NCBI GenBank assembly: GCA_018400515.1
Contig: JAGYMR010000091.1
Span: 1-9,697, forward strand
Source: Tangfeifania sp.
Lineage (GTDB): Bacteria; Bacteroidota; Bacteroidia; Bacteroidales; Prolixibacteraceae
DNA: 9,697 nucleotides
Reading direction: 5' to 3'
The translations under genes and the position numbers were made by a program. The notes beneath the pieces are model-generated. The model ran no database searches, was not told the DNA's origin, and saw only the letters and a list, made by a program, of their open reading frames with translations. Positions 1 to 6,060 of the stretch are shown here, one piece after another. How positions within the stretch are numbered: the first letter of the stretch is position 1; every line of letters begins with the position of its first letter.

Positions 1-59
1 AATAAAATTACAAGCGAGTTCCATGGGCCTTATGAAAAAATGATTTTAGAAATATATAC

Positions 60-92
60 TTGACTGAAATGCAATCATTAAATTTAATTTTA
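60..92 (+). promoter_or_regulatory. Possible mtnA promoter
   Basis: TTGACT lies at 60-65 and TAATTTTA at 85-92. The second differs from the Bacteroidota -7 box TAnnTTTG only in its last base, and the 22-base gap from the TTG is within the range reported for that promoter class. It could equally be read as a sigma-70-like pair (TTGACT, 17 bases, TTTAAT at 83-88). Either reading gives a short leader before the mtnA start at 124. Nothing else is evident in the first 123 bases, and no SAM riboswitch is recognisable. Confidence 0.3.
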
Positions 93-123
93 TTCGAATG
101 AATGAAACGAAAATAGGAGATCC

Positions 124-1242
124 ATGAAGATCAATGGCAAACAATCCCATACCATCTGGTTGAAATCAAAAGAACCCATCGCTTTTCAGGTAATTGACCA
201 GCGAAAATTGCCTTTTGAATTTGAAGTGTTTGATATTCGCAGGGTCGAAGACGCCTTTTTTGCCATCCGGCAGATGGTTGTCCGCGGCGCTCCTCTGATA
301 GGGGTGACTGCTGCTTGTGGCATGCTCCTTGCTTTCCGCGATTTCAGGGGCAGTGATCCGGATGGGTATTTCCTGGAAAAGGCCGCTTATTTGAAGTCAT
401 CGCGGCCAACCGCCGTGAATCTGGCTTTTGCCGTGGATGAAATGTTGTCCCTTGCCCGGAAAGAACGGGACCCTCAGGCGCTTCTTCAAAAAGGACTTGA
501 AAAAGTAAATGCTCTAAAAGCGAAGGAGATTCAGTTTTCTGAACGGATCGGGGAAAATGGGCTTCGGATTATTGAAAGCATCTACCGGGAGAAAAAAAGT
601 GTGGTAAATATCCTTACCCATTGCAATGCCGGCTGGCTGGCTTGCATCGACTGGGGAACCGCAACTGCTCCGGTTTATATGGCCCACCGGAAAGGGATTC
701 CGCTGCATGTTTGGGTGGATGAAACCCGGCCGCGCAATCAGGGGGGACGACTGACGGCTTATGAATTGGGACAGGAGGGGGTACCCCATACCGTTATTGT
801 CGATAATGCCGGCGGACATTTGATGCAACACGGGTTGGTGGACCTGGTGATCGTAGGCAGTGACCGGACCACCATTAACGGCGATGTTGCCAATAAAATC
901 GGAACTTACCTGAAAGCCCTCGCCGCCCGCGATAATCAAATTCCCTTTTTTGTCGCTTTGCCTTCCTCCTCCTTCGATTGGGCGATCAGTGATGGATTGT
1001 CGGAAATCCCCGTGGAAGAAAGAGCTCCTGAAGAGGTTGCCGAAACCGAAGGGTGGACAGGGTCGGAAATTCAACGGGTCCGCCTGATCCCAGCGGAAAG
1101 TCCGGCTGTGAATTATGGATTCGATGTTACCCCCGCCCGGTTGGTGACCGGTCTGATTACCGAACGGGGCATTTGTCAGGCAAATAAAAAAAGTATCCTG
1201 GAGTTATTTCCGGAGAAAAATATGAAAATCCAGAAAAAATGA
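124..1242 (+). CDS. mtnA: S-methyl-5-thioribose-1-phosphate isomerase
   Basis: This cytosolic enzyme converts 5-methylthioribose-1-phosphate to 5-methylthioribulose-1-phosphate in MTA salvage. It belongs to the MtnA/eIF2B-alpha-like family. Visible motifs are RGAP at 54-57, SRPTAVNL at 93-100 (substrate binding), THCNAG at 165-170 with the catalytic cysteine C167, DETRPRNQG at 199-207, and GSDR at 245-248 with the catalytic aspartate D247. NKIGTY at 257-262 and the C-terminal FDVTPARLVTGLITERG are also typical. The 372-residue length is normal and the protein looks intact. The start is supported by AGGAG at 115-119, four bases before the ATG. The segment NAGWLACIDWGTATAPVYMAH and the text around it recall, from memory, the alphaproteobacterial type of MtnA rather than the Bacillus or Pseudomonas types. 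The stop overlaps the mtnP start (ATGA, 1239-1242), so the two are probably translationally coupled. Confidence 0.95.
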   Translation: MKINGKQSHTIWLKSKEPIAFQVIDQRKLPFEFEVFDIRRVEDAFFAIRQMVVRGAPLIGVTAACGMLLAFRDFRGSDPDGYFLEKAAYLKSSRPTAVNLAFAVDEMLSLARKERDPQALLQKGLEKVNALKAKEIQFSERIGENGLRIIESIYREKKSVVNILTHCNAGWLACIDWGTATAPVYMAHRKGIPLHVWVDETRPRNQGGRLTAYELGQEGVPHTVIVDNAGGHLMQHGLVDLVIVGSDRTTINGDVANKIGTYLKALAARDNQIPFFVALPSSSFDWAISDGLSEIPVEERAPEEVAETEGWTGSEIQRVRLIPAESPAVNYGFDVTPARLVTGLITERGICQANKKSILELFPEKNMKIQKK

Positions 1243-1997
1243 AAAAAATTGCAATTATCGGTGGATCCGGTCTGGAAGACCCGGCTATTTTGAAAAATCC
1301 AGGGGAAGAAAGGGTCCGGACACCCTGGGGGGAAACTTCTTCCTCTTTTAAAACCGGAGAAATTAAAGGCGTTCATGTGTGCATTCTTTCCCGCCACGGG
1401 CGGGATCACTCCATCCCCCCGACCGAGATCAATAACCGGGCCAATATATGGGCCATCAGGGAGCTGGGGTGTTCGTATATTCTGGCGACTACAGCTTGTG
1501 GCAGCCTCCGTGAGGAGATCAGACGGGGAGATGTTGTTTTTCCTGACCAATTCATAGATTTTACGCGACACCGGGCAATTACCTTTTTTGAAAAATTTGA
1601 GGGAGGGCAATTAAAGCATACCCCTATGCCGGATCCGTTCCATCCCTTTTTGAGGGAGAAACTGGTGGCGGCAGCTACCAAAAAGGAACTGCGTTTTCAC
1701 CCCTCCGGTACGGTTGTCACGATTGAGGGACCGCGCTTTTCCACCCGCGCCGAGTCCAATTTGTTCCGGACCTGGGGGGCCGATGTTATCAATATGTCCA
1801 CCGCCCCCGAATGTATCCTTGCCAATGAGCTCGGTATCCCATACGCGGCCGTGGCTCTGAGTACCGATTACGATTGCTGGAAAACCGGTGAGGAGGCCGT
1901 TACATGGGAGGAGGTCATGCAGGTTTTTAACCGGAATGTCGAAAATGTTATCGGGCTGCTCCTCGAAACCATCGCAACCCTGAAACAGTCCACCTGA
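1239..1997 (+). CDS. mtnP: S-methyl-5'-thioadenosine phosphorylase
   Basis: The enzyme cleaves 5'-methylthioadenosine with phosphate to adenine and methylthioribose-1-phosphate, which is the substrate of the MtnA encoded just upstream. It is a PNP/MTAP-family phosphorylase with a typical length of 252 residues. Visible features are the phosphate loop GGSG (8-11), SRHGRDHSIPP (51-61), PTEINNRAN (61-69), TTACGSL (84-90), GPRFSTRAES (164-173), and NMSTAPE (185-191) at the ribose and phosphate site. TDYDCWK (209-215) carries two aspartates, D210 and D212, as in human MTAP, where they recognise the 6-amino group of adenine. TDYDCWK and TTACGSL favour MTA phosphorylase over a guanosine/inosine phosphorylase. 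Enzymes of this family can also accept 5'-deoxyadenosine. Nothing is missing or broken. Confidence 0.95.
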   Translation: MKKIAIIGGSGLEDPAILKNPGEERVRTPWGETSSSFKTGEIKGVHVCILSRHGRDHSIPPTEINNRANIWAIRELGCSYILATTACGSLREEIRRGDVVFPDQFIDFTRHRAITFFEKFEGGQLKHTPMPDPFHPFLREKLVAAATKKELRFHPSGTVVTIEGPRFSTRAESNLFRTWGADVINMSTAPECILANELGIPYAAVALSTDYDCWKTGEEAVTWEEVMQVFNRNVENVIGLLLETIATLKQST

Positions 1998-2011
1998 ATC
2001 ATCAGGTTTTT
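1992..2011 (+). terminator. Hairpin terminator after mtnP
   Basis: ACCTGA (1992-1997) and TCAGGT (2002-2007) form a perfect 6-bp stem around the loop ATCA, followed directly by four more T. The left arm includes the mtnP stop codon. The stem is short, so readthrough to the stronger terminator at 2229-2262 is likely. Confidence 0.5.
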
Positions 2012-2104
2012 CAGAATTTTCCGGAATAGCTGCCGGTGGGTGAAAAGGGGATCTTCTGCCGTCAGAGCCGGCTTTCGGGGGATGACTTCCAACACAAAAG
2101 AGTG

Positions 2105-2126
2105 TAATTTTGGCACAAAATTTGTG
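2105..2126 (+). promoter_or_regulatory. Possible plus-strand promoter with overlapping dyad
   Basis: TAATTTTG at 2105-2112 matches the Bacteroidota -7 box TAnnTTTG. CACAAA and TTTGTG, one base apart at 2114-2126, form an inverted repeat just where transcription would start. No -33 TTTG element is visible at the usual distance. No convincing reading frame follows, so if the site is active it would drive a short RNA ending at the 2229-2262 terminator. Confidence 0.25.
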
Positions 2127-2228
2127 AATAGTTTAACGGTGTTTTAAATCGTTTATTAAGAGAGTGAAAAGCAAGTTCAGTTAGTATTCTATAATTTCAG
2201 CCATTGACAACTTTGGCTTTTAATTGCC

Positions 2229-2262
2229 GGCGGTATCAAGTGGATGGTACCGCCTTTTTTTT
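2229..2262 (+). terminator. Strong plus-strand terminator inside the 3' end of the hydrolase gene
   Basis: GGCGGTA (2229-2235) pairs with TACCGCC (2248-2254). An inner G-T and C-G pair extend the stem to nine, with an 8-base loop and a run of eight T at 2255-2262. The T-run is on the plus strand only, so it ends plus-strand transcription (mtnA-mtnP readthrough or an RNA from around 2119). It overlaps the last nine codons of the minus-strand hydrolase gene, where the T-run is read as lysine codons. Confidence 0.75.
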
Positions 2263-2952
2263 GTGGATTTTTTGTTTCCATCGCTCGTACGCTTTTTCAG
2301 CCATTGATAAGCGGAACCGGGGACCATGCCCCGGATAAATCTCTTCTATTTCCATTTCGAAAAGCCTTTCCCATGTCTGGAGGAGCATGTGAGGATCTTC
2401 CACAAAATGGGGAAAAATAATGCCGTTGTTCATGTGAATGAACGTATCCCCTGCAATCAGTGTTTTCCCGGTCAGCACCGACTGGGACCCCGTTGTGTGA
2501 CCGGGTGTAAAAATTATTGTACCATCAATCCCATAGGGTTTTAAATCAAATTGGTCCCCGGCCGTCAGGTCGGCCCGGAAGGCTGCTGGAGAGGCAAACC
2601 GTGGAAAGAATGTTTTTCCAAGGCGGGATGCCAATCCGGTATAGCGTCCCATTCCCTGAGGAATGGGCATAAATCCCTTATTCAGGTTTTCAAATTCGTT
2701 TTCATGGACGACCACGGGGGCTCCGGTCCACCTTTTTAACGCCTTTAAATTGCCGGTATGATCGTAGTGGGTGTGCGTCAGTACAATGAGCTTCAGGTCA
2801 CCGGGAGATAAACCGGCCTGGCGGAATAAAATACGGAATGGTTGAAGTCCCCTCCGGATTCCGGTGTCCACTAAAATCGAATTTTTCCCGTTGACGACCA
2901 GTATTGCATTGGAAAAGCCAATGCGTTTAGAGATTATCTGTTGCTGCTTCAT
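2236..2952 (-). CDS. MBL-fold metallo-hydrolase
   Basis: This is a metallo-beta-lactamase-fold hydrolase of the glyoxalase II/lactonase-like branch, 238 residues, with no signal peptide, so probably cytosolic. All expected metal ligands are visible: the THTHYDHTG motif gives H60, H62, D64 and H65; PGHTTG gives H152; AGDT gives D169; and YPGHGP gives H209. That supports a two-metal active site that hydrolyses a small ester, thioester, lactone or similar bond. The substrate cannot be read from the sequence. ILVDTG (26-31) and LIVLTHTHYDHTGN are standard for the fold. The insertion at 90-130 (FMPIPQGMGRYTG and onward) probably forms the substrate lid. The start has no clear ribosome-binding site, which is common in Bacteroidota. 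It stands alone, convergent with mtnP and divergent from the EEP-family gene. Confidence 0.85.
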   Translation of the reverse strand: MKQQQIISKRIGFSNAILVVNGKNSILVDTGIRRGLQPFRILFRQAGLSPGDLKLIVLTHTHYDHTGNLKALKRWTGAPVVVHENEFENLNKGFMPIPQGMGRYTGLASRLGKTFFPRFASPAAFRADLTAGDQFDLKPYGIDGTIIFTPGHTTGSQSVLTGKTLIAGDTFIHMNNGIIFPHFVEDPHMLLQTWERLFEMEIEEIYPGHGPRFRLSMAEKAYERWKQKIHKKKAVPST

Positions 2953-3008
2953 CTGAAAAAAATTTATTTAGATATTTGACAATAAGTTGTTTAATGCTGG
3001 TACGGATC

Positions 3009-3157
3009 TCACAACGCTTCCGGCCATTCATTAACTAAAACAACTATGTTTTCGGGCAATCATAATTCCCGTGTTCCTTTCATACTGAAAAATGGTTACT
3101 ATCAAAGGTATAGTATGGAACCGTTTCATCAGTCGCTCTTACATAAAATTTATTCAT
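3009..3157 (-). pseudogene. Possible decayed small gene or 25-aa ORF
   Basis: On the minus strand an ATG at 3157 opens a 25-codon frame that begins MNKFYVRATDETV and stops at 3080. An ATG overlapping that stop (ATGA) opens a second frame reading MKGTREL and a stop at 3060. The same frame then reads LPENIVVLVNEWPEAL before a stop at 3009. The residues look more protein-like than random translation. A frameshift plus one internal stop in a once longer gene would explain the pattern. A good -7 box lies about 47 bases upstream (3204-3211). It may instead be an untranslated leader of the hydrolase gene or a very short peptide. I do not recognise the sequence. Confidence 0.2.
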
Positions 3158-3203
3158 AATCTTTTGTGATTATAAATCATGCCCGTTTCATAAATTTTTG
3201 GGG

Positions 3204-3211
3204 CAAAGATA
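3204..3211 (-). promoter_or_regulatory. Minus-strand Bacteroidota -7 box
   Basis: Read on the minus strand this is TATCTTTG followed by C, a very typical Bacteroidota -7 element (TAnnTTTG). Transcription would start near 3197 and run towards the hydrolase gene, giving a leader of about 245 bases or serving the small frame at 3157. A second match, TACCTTTG, lies at 3110 to 3103 and would give a leader of about 145 bases. No -33 TTTG was found for either. Confidence 0.45.
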
Positions 3212-3323
3212 AGAACGAATACAGGATTTCTGGTTGCTAAACCTAAAAAAATCAGGATTTTCGGGATGAGCAAACTCCATGTTTTTTGTGTTACATTCAA
3301 AAATTTTAAGATATTTGTTTTTA

Positions 3324-4391
3324 ATGACAAGAGGTTTCCGATATTTATCCCGGTTCCTGACCCTGATGGTTGTAATGGCTACGATTTACCTGGCAGGAGT
3401 TATTTTTTGGGCAGCGCTGAACGATTACCGCCCGGAAGCGGTTTTAAAAATTGAAGTCAGTGGGAACGGAAAGCCAAACATGCCCCAGGGCCGGGTTTTT
3501 ACTTTTCTTAGTTGGAACATCGGATATCTTGGACTGGGGGCAGAAATGGATTTTTTCTTTGATGGAGGCGAGGGGATTCATCCGGAGTCCCGGCGGGTAA
3601 AAAAATATACTTCGGGCGTCCTAAATACCCTGAAGGCTTCGGACAGCATTGATTTCATTCTTTTACAGGAGGTCGATCGAAACTCCACCCGTACGGATTA
3701 TCAGGATCAGGCGGTATCCATTCAGCGGCAATTGCCCGGGTATTTTTCAACATTTGGGTATAATTATAAGGTGGACTTCATTCCTGTACCCCTCCTGCAT
3801 CCCCTGGGAAAAATGGCCATGGGGCAAATGACCCTTTCCCGTTTTTCTCCCGAAGATTCCCGGCGCTATTCCTATTTTTCTGAATATAAATGGCCGATGC
3901 GTTTGTTTATGCTTGACCGGTGCTTTCTCGTTTCAAGGTACCCCCTGGAGGACGGTGCAGAACTGGTTGTTTTCAATACCCATAATTCAGCCTATGACGC
4001 GGGGGGCAAACTCCGGGAAAAAGAGATGCCAATAATTCGAAACCTGATGCTCGAAGCGTATAAAAAAGGCAATTACGTCGTTGCCGGAGGTGACTGGAAT
4101 CAAAATCCGCCGGGTTATGACTCCGTCAGTATTGATGCGCCTTTTCCGGCGGTGCACAGGGAAGTTTTGGATGCGTCACTTTTTCCTCCTGCCTGGAAAA
4201 TAGTCTTTGATCCCGTACGGCCCACCAACCGCGAAATCGATGCACCCCTGACCAAAGGGAAAACCGGTGTAACCATCATCGATTATTTCATCGTTTCTCC
4301 CAATGTGCAGGTATTGGAAATGAAAACCTGGCGGCAGAATTTTAAGTATTCGGACCATGAACCGGTGTTTTTTCAGGTAAGACTGAGGTGA
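3324..4391 (+). CDS. Membrane-anchored EEP-family hydrolase
   Basis: This is an endonuclease/exonuclease/phosphatase-fold metal-dependent phosphoesterase. The frame is open from an ATG at 3279 (370 residues). I prefer the ATG at 3324 (355 residues) because it gives MTRGFRYLSRF, a basic N-end directly before one transmembrane helix (about residues 8-32). Counting from 3324, the catalytic set is N65 (LSWNIG), E116 (LLQEVD), H220 (FNTHNS), D257 and N259 (GGDWNQNP), D320 (IIDYFIVS), and S343-D344-H345 (SDH near the C-end). All are present, so it should be active on a phosphodiester or phosphomonoester. The helix and basic N-end suggest that the catalytic domain faces the periplasm. The substrate could be nucleic acid, lipid phosphate or a sugar phosphate. 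It is the last gene before the pheS promoter, 53 bases away. Confidence 0.85.
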   Translation: MTRGFRYLSRFLTLMVVMATIYLAGVIFWAALNDYRPEAVLKIEVSGNGKPNMPQGRVFTFLSWNIGYLGLGAEMDFFFDGGEGIHPESRRVKKYTSGVLNTLKASDSIDFILLQEVDRNSTRTDYQDQAVSIQRQLPGYFSTFGYNYKVDFIPVPLLHPLGKMAMGQMTLSRFSPEDSRRYSYFSEYKWPMRLFMLDRCFLVSRYPLEDGAELVVFNTHNSAYDAGGKLREKEMPIIRNLMLEAYKKGNYVVAGGDWNQNPPGYDSVSIDAPFPAVHREVLDASLFPPAWKIVFDPVRPTNREIDAPLTKGKTGVTIIDYFIVSPNVQVLEMKTWRQNFKYSDHEPVFFQVRLR

Positions 4392-4411
4392 CGGATTTCA
4401 ACCGGATTCAT

Positions 4412-4419
4412 TATATTTG
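4412..4419 (+). promoter_or_regulatory. pheS promoter -7 box
   Basis: TATATTTG is a perfect Bacteroidota TAnnTTTG match. Transcription would begin around 4425, giving a leader of about 20 bases to the pheS start at 4445. That is too short for an attenuator, unlike enterobacterial pheST. No -33 TTTG is visible at the usual distance. Confidence 0.6.
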
Positions 4420-4444
4420 TCCCTTTAATTGAAAAAAGTGAGGA

Positions 4445-5464
4445 ATGTTAGAAAAGATCAGGGCTTTACACCAGGAAATTGATGCCGCAGAAGCTTCAAC
4501 ACCTGAAGAAGTGGAGGAAATGCGGATCAAGTATATCAGTAAAAAAGGGGTTATTAATCAACTCTTTGCTGATTTTAAGCATGTTCCAGCAGAGGAAAAA
4601 AAAGCGGTGGGAAAAGCCATCAATGATCTGAAAAATTTTGCCCTTGAGAAGATCAACCGGATGCGGGACTCTTTTGAGCAGAAAGCGGCGGGACCCACCG
4701 GTGTCGACCTTACCATGCCGGGTGAACCACTGAAGCTTGGGACCCGTCATCCGCTGGCCTATGTGAAAAATAAAATTATCGATGTTTTTGGCAGGCTCGG
4801 ATTTACCGTTGCAGAAGGCCCGGAGATCGAAGACGACTGGCATGTCTTCTCGGCACTGAACTTTCCGCCAGAACACCCGGCACGCGATATGCAGGATACT
4901 TTTTTTATTGAGAAAGATCCGGATGTATTGCTGCGGACACATACGTCCAGTGTGCAAATTCGCGTAATGGAAAAAGAGCAACCACCTATTCGCGCTATTT
5001 TTCCCGGGAGGGTCTTCCGTAATGAAGCCATCTCGGCCCGATCCCATTGCATTTTCCACCAGGTGGAAGGATTGTATGTCGATAAGGATGTTTCATTTGC
5101 CGATTTGAAGCAAACATTGCTCTATTTTGCCAAAGAACTTTTTGGTGAAGATACCCGGATCCGGTTGCGCCCATCCTATTTCCCTTTTACCGAGCCGAGC
5201 GCTGAAATGGATGTGAGTTGCACTATTTGCGGTGGAGAGGGCTGCAATGTTTGTAAATATACGGGCTGGCTTGAAATACTGGGGTGCGGAATGGTCGATC
5301 CCAATGTGCTGGAAAGCTGTAATATTGACAGTCATGAATATTCCGGATTCGCTTTTGGCCTGGGAATTGAGCGGATTGCCATGCTTCAGTACGGGATAAA
5401 GGATATCCGACACTTTTTTGAAAACGATATCCGGTTTCTCCGGCAATTTCAATCAGCCATCTAA
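4445..5464 (+). CDS. pheS: Phenylalanine--tRNA ligase alpha subunit
   Basis: This is the catalytic subunit of the alpha2-beta2 class II synthetase that charges tRNA-Phe in the cytosol. Residues 1-80 form the usual helical coiled-coil arm that contacts tRNA. The catalytic core follows with THTSS (165-169), motif 2 FPGRVFRNEAISARSHCIFH (186-205) and motif 3 GFAFGLGIERIAML (301-314). Residue A303 occupies the place of the E. coli amino-acid-pocket alanine A294. CxxC pairs at C259/C262 and C267/C270, followed by TGWLEILGCGMV, are normal for many bacterial PheS. The length of 339 is typical. The start is supported by the GTGAGGA just before the ATG. pheT is not adjacent; the gene is followed by a terminator and a long gap, so the beta subunit must be encoded elsewhere, which is common in Bacteroidota. 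Confidence 0.97.
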   Translation: MLEKIRALHQEIDAAEASTPEEVEEMRIKYISKKGVINQLFADFKHVPAEEKKAVGKAINDLKNFALEKINRMRDSFEQKAAGPTGVDLTMPGEPLKLGTRHPLAYVKNKIIDVFGRLGFTVAEGPEIEDDWHVFSALNFPPEHPARDMQDTFFIEKDPDVLLRTHTSSVQIRVMEKEQPPIRAIFPGRVFRNEAISARSHCIFHQVEGLYVDKDVSFADLKQTLLYFAKELFGEDTRIRLRPSYFPFTEPSAEMDVSCTICGGEGCNVCKYTGWLEILGCGMVDPNVLESCNIDSHEYSGFAFGLGIERIAMLQYGIKDIRHFFENDIRFLRQFQSAI

Positions 5465-5466
5465 AA

Positions 5467-5507
5467 AGGCTCAGGAGCTGTTGCTTTAGGCCCCTGCCTG
5501 CTTTTTT
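5467..5507 (+). terminator. Probable pheS terminator
   Basis: AGGCTCAGGAGC (5467-5478) pairs imperfectly with GCCCCTGCCT (5490-5499): a two-base bulge and one A-C mismatch in an otherwise GC-rich stem. A run of six T follows at 5502-5507. An inner alternative hairpin GCTC-AG-GAGC (5469-5478) is also possible. Confidence 0.45.
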
Positions 5508-5681
5508 GCTTTCTCGCATGAACGGCGGACCCCAAATTCAGGAAGAACCATCTGCAAATTTTTTTCAACCGAAGGGGAAGATCTGCCCCTCCGGAAAATA
5601 CTACTTGCAATAATTTGAACAATCATTAATGATCGCTGTTTAGGGTACGTGGCATGAATTTTGGACAACCGGTTGAAACGC

Positions 5682-5697
5682 CCCCGGTTCGCCGGGG
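5682..5697. repeat. GC hairpin with TTCG loop
   Basis: CCCCGG and CCGGGG form a perfect 6-bp stem around TTCG on the plus strand. It stands in AT-richer sequence and is followed by TTAAATATAAAG rather than a T-run, so it is not a standard terminator. It may stabilise the 3' end of a transcript or be part of a structured RNA. Confidence 0.4.
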
Positions 5698-5772
5698 TTA
5701 AATATAAAGTTGTGACCGCTGAAAATAAATGCATGGTTCAGGTAACAGTAATTTAACAGAACCATTTTTTTG

Positions 5773-5790
5773 ACATGTCGTAGAACATGT
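5773..5790 (+). promoter_or_regulatory. Repeated ACATGT site upstream of the small gene
   Basis: ACATGT occurs at 5773-5778 and 5785-5790, a 12-bp period; the first copy sits inside the 8-bp palindrome GACATGTC (5772-5779). Because each unit is self-complementary, the whole is both a direct and an inverted repeat. It lies 15 bases before the -7 box at 5806, so it covers about -47 to -30 relative to the expected start. That is a usual place for an activator or repressor site. Confidence 0.3.
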
Positions 5791-5805
5791 TTTGAAAATA
5801 CTCCT

Positions 5806-5813
5806 TATTTTTG
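5806..5813 (+). promoter_or_regulatory. Promoter -7 box of the small membrane protein gene
   Basis: TATTTTTG followed by C is a perfect Bacteroidota -7 element. Transcription should start near 5820, leaving a leader of about 35 bases before the ATG at 5855. The nearest TTTG upstream (5791-5794) is closer than the usual -33 distance. Confidence 0.6.
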
Positions 5814-5854
5814 CAAAAGACATTTTAGTCTTTTTTTAATGAAAACAGAGAACT

Positions 5855-6022
5855 ATGGAAACAAAAGCAAATCAGAATCAGATTGTTATTACAACAAGTA
5901 CTGAGAATGAAAAACAGAAGTTGCCTGCAAACCTTTTGGTTTCACTGGCAGCTGGAGCGATTGCCGGAGTGGCAATTATTTTCGGCCTCTTTTGGGGGGC
6001 AGAAATGCTTTTAGGCCTCTGA
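5855..6022 (+). CDS. Small single-pass membrane protein (55 aa)
   Basis: The frame encodes 55 residues and stops with TGA at 6020-6022. Residues 1-22 are polar (METKANQNQIVITTSTENEK), then LPANLL leads into a hydrophobic helix at about 25-48. The helix carries two GxxxG motifs, GAIAG (34-38) and GLFWG (44-48), which often mediate close helix packing or oligomer formation. There is no cleavage site, so it is an inner-membrane protein; orientation is uncertain. It has its own promoter box (5806-5813), an upstream repeated site and a strong terminator (6061-6093), so it is a monocistronic gene. An ATG at 5839 is out of frame and stops after 21 codons. I recognise no family. Possible roles include a membrane-stress peptide, a regulator of a larger complex or a type I toxin, but none is supported directly. 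Confidence 0.65.
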   Translation: METKANQNQIVITTSTENEKQKLPANLLVSLAAGAIAGVAIIFGLFWGAEMLLGL

Positions 6023-6060
6023 TGGAAGGTTGAAAGAAACGTTGAAACAAAAGTTATAAG

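Larger units (their letters stand above)
2953..3278. other. Divergent intergenic region
   Basis: These 326 bases (371 if the plus-strand gene starts at 3324) separate the hydrolase gene from the EEP-family gene. They hold two minus-strand -7 boxes, TATCTTTG (3211 to 3204) and TACCTTTG (3110 to 3103), and a possible short or decayed minus-strand reading frame (3009-3157). I see no terminator, no repeat and no clear plus-strand promoter. Confidence 0.6.
5465..5854. other. Gene-free region rich in palindromes
   Basis: These 390 bases lie between pheS and the small membrane protein gene. After the pheS terminator they hold a perfect 12-bp palindrome ATCATTAATGAT (5622-5633), a 10-bp palindrome CAACCGGTTG (5666-5675), and a 6-bp GC hairpin CCCCGG-TTCG-CCGGGG (5682-5697) with no T-run. 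Two ACATGT copies (5773 and 5785) and the -7 box of the next gene follow. A minus-strand frame at 5486-5734 has no protein-like character. I see no RNA gene that I can name. Confidence 0.5.

Noticed and set aside
514..1074. 186-codon minus-strand frame opposite mtnA
   Set aside because: It is antisense to a gene with a full set of family motifs and its translation has no recognisable domain; a shadow frame.
1868..2116. 82-codon minus-strand frame across the mtnP 3' end
   Set aside because: Half of it is antisense to conserved MtnP codons and the rest covers terminator and promoter-like sequence.
3310..3317. GATATTTG as a promoter for the EEP-family gene
   Set aside because: The first base of TAnnTTTG is wrong and the transcript would begin at or near the ATG itself.
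4496..5059. 187-codon minus-strand frame opposite pheS
   Set aside because: Antisense to highly conserved pheS sequence; no protein-like features.
5486..5734. 82-codon minus-strand frame in the gap after pheS
   Set aside because: It runs through the GC hairpin and the 12-bp palindrome, has no promoter box or ribosome-binding site, and its residues show no domain or helix pattern.
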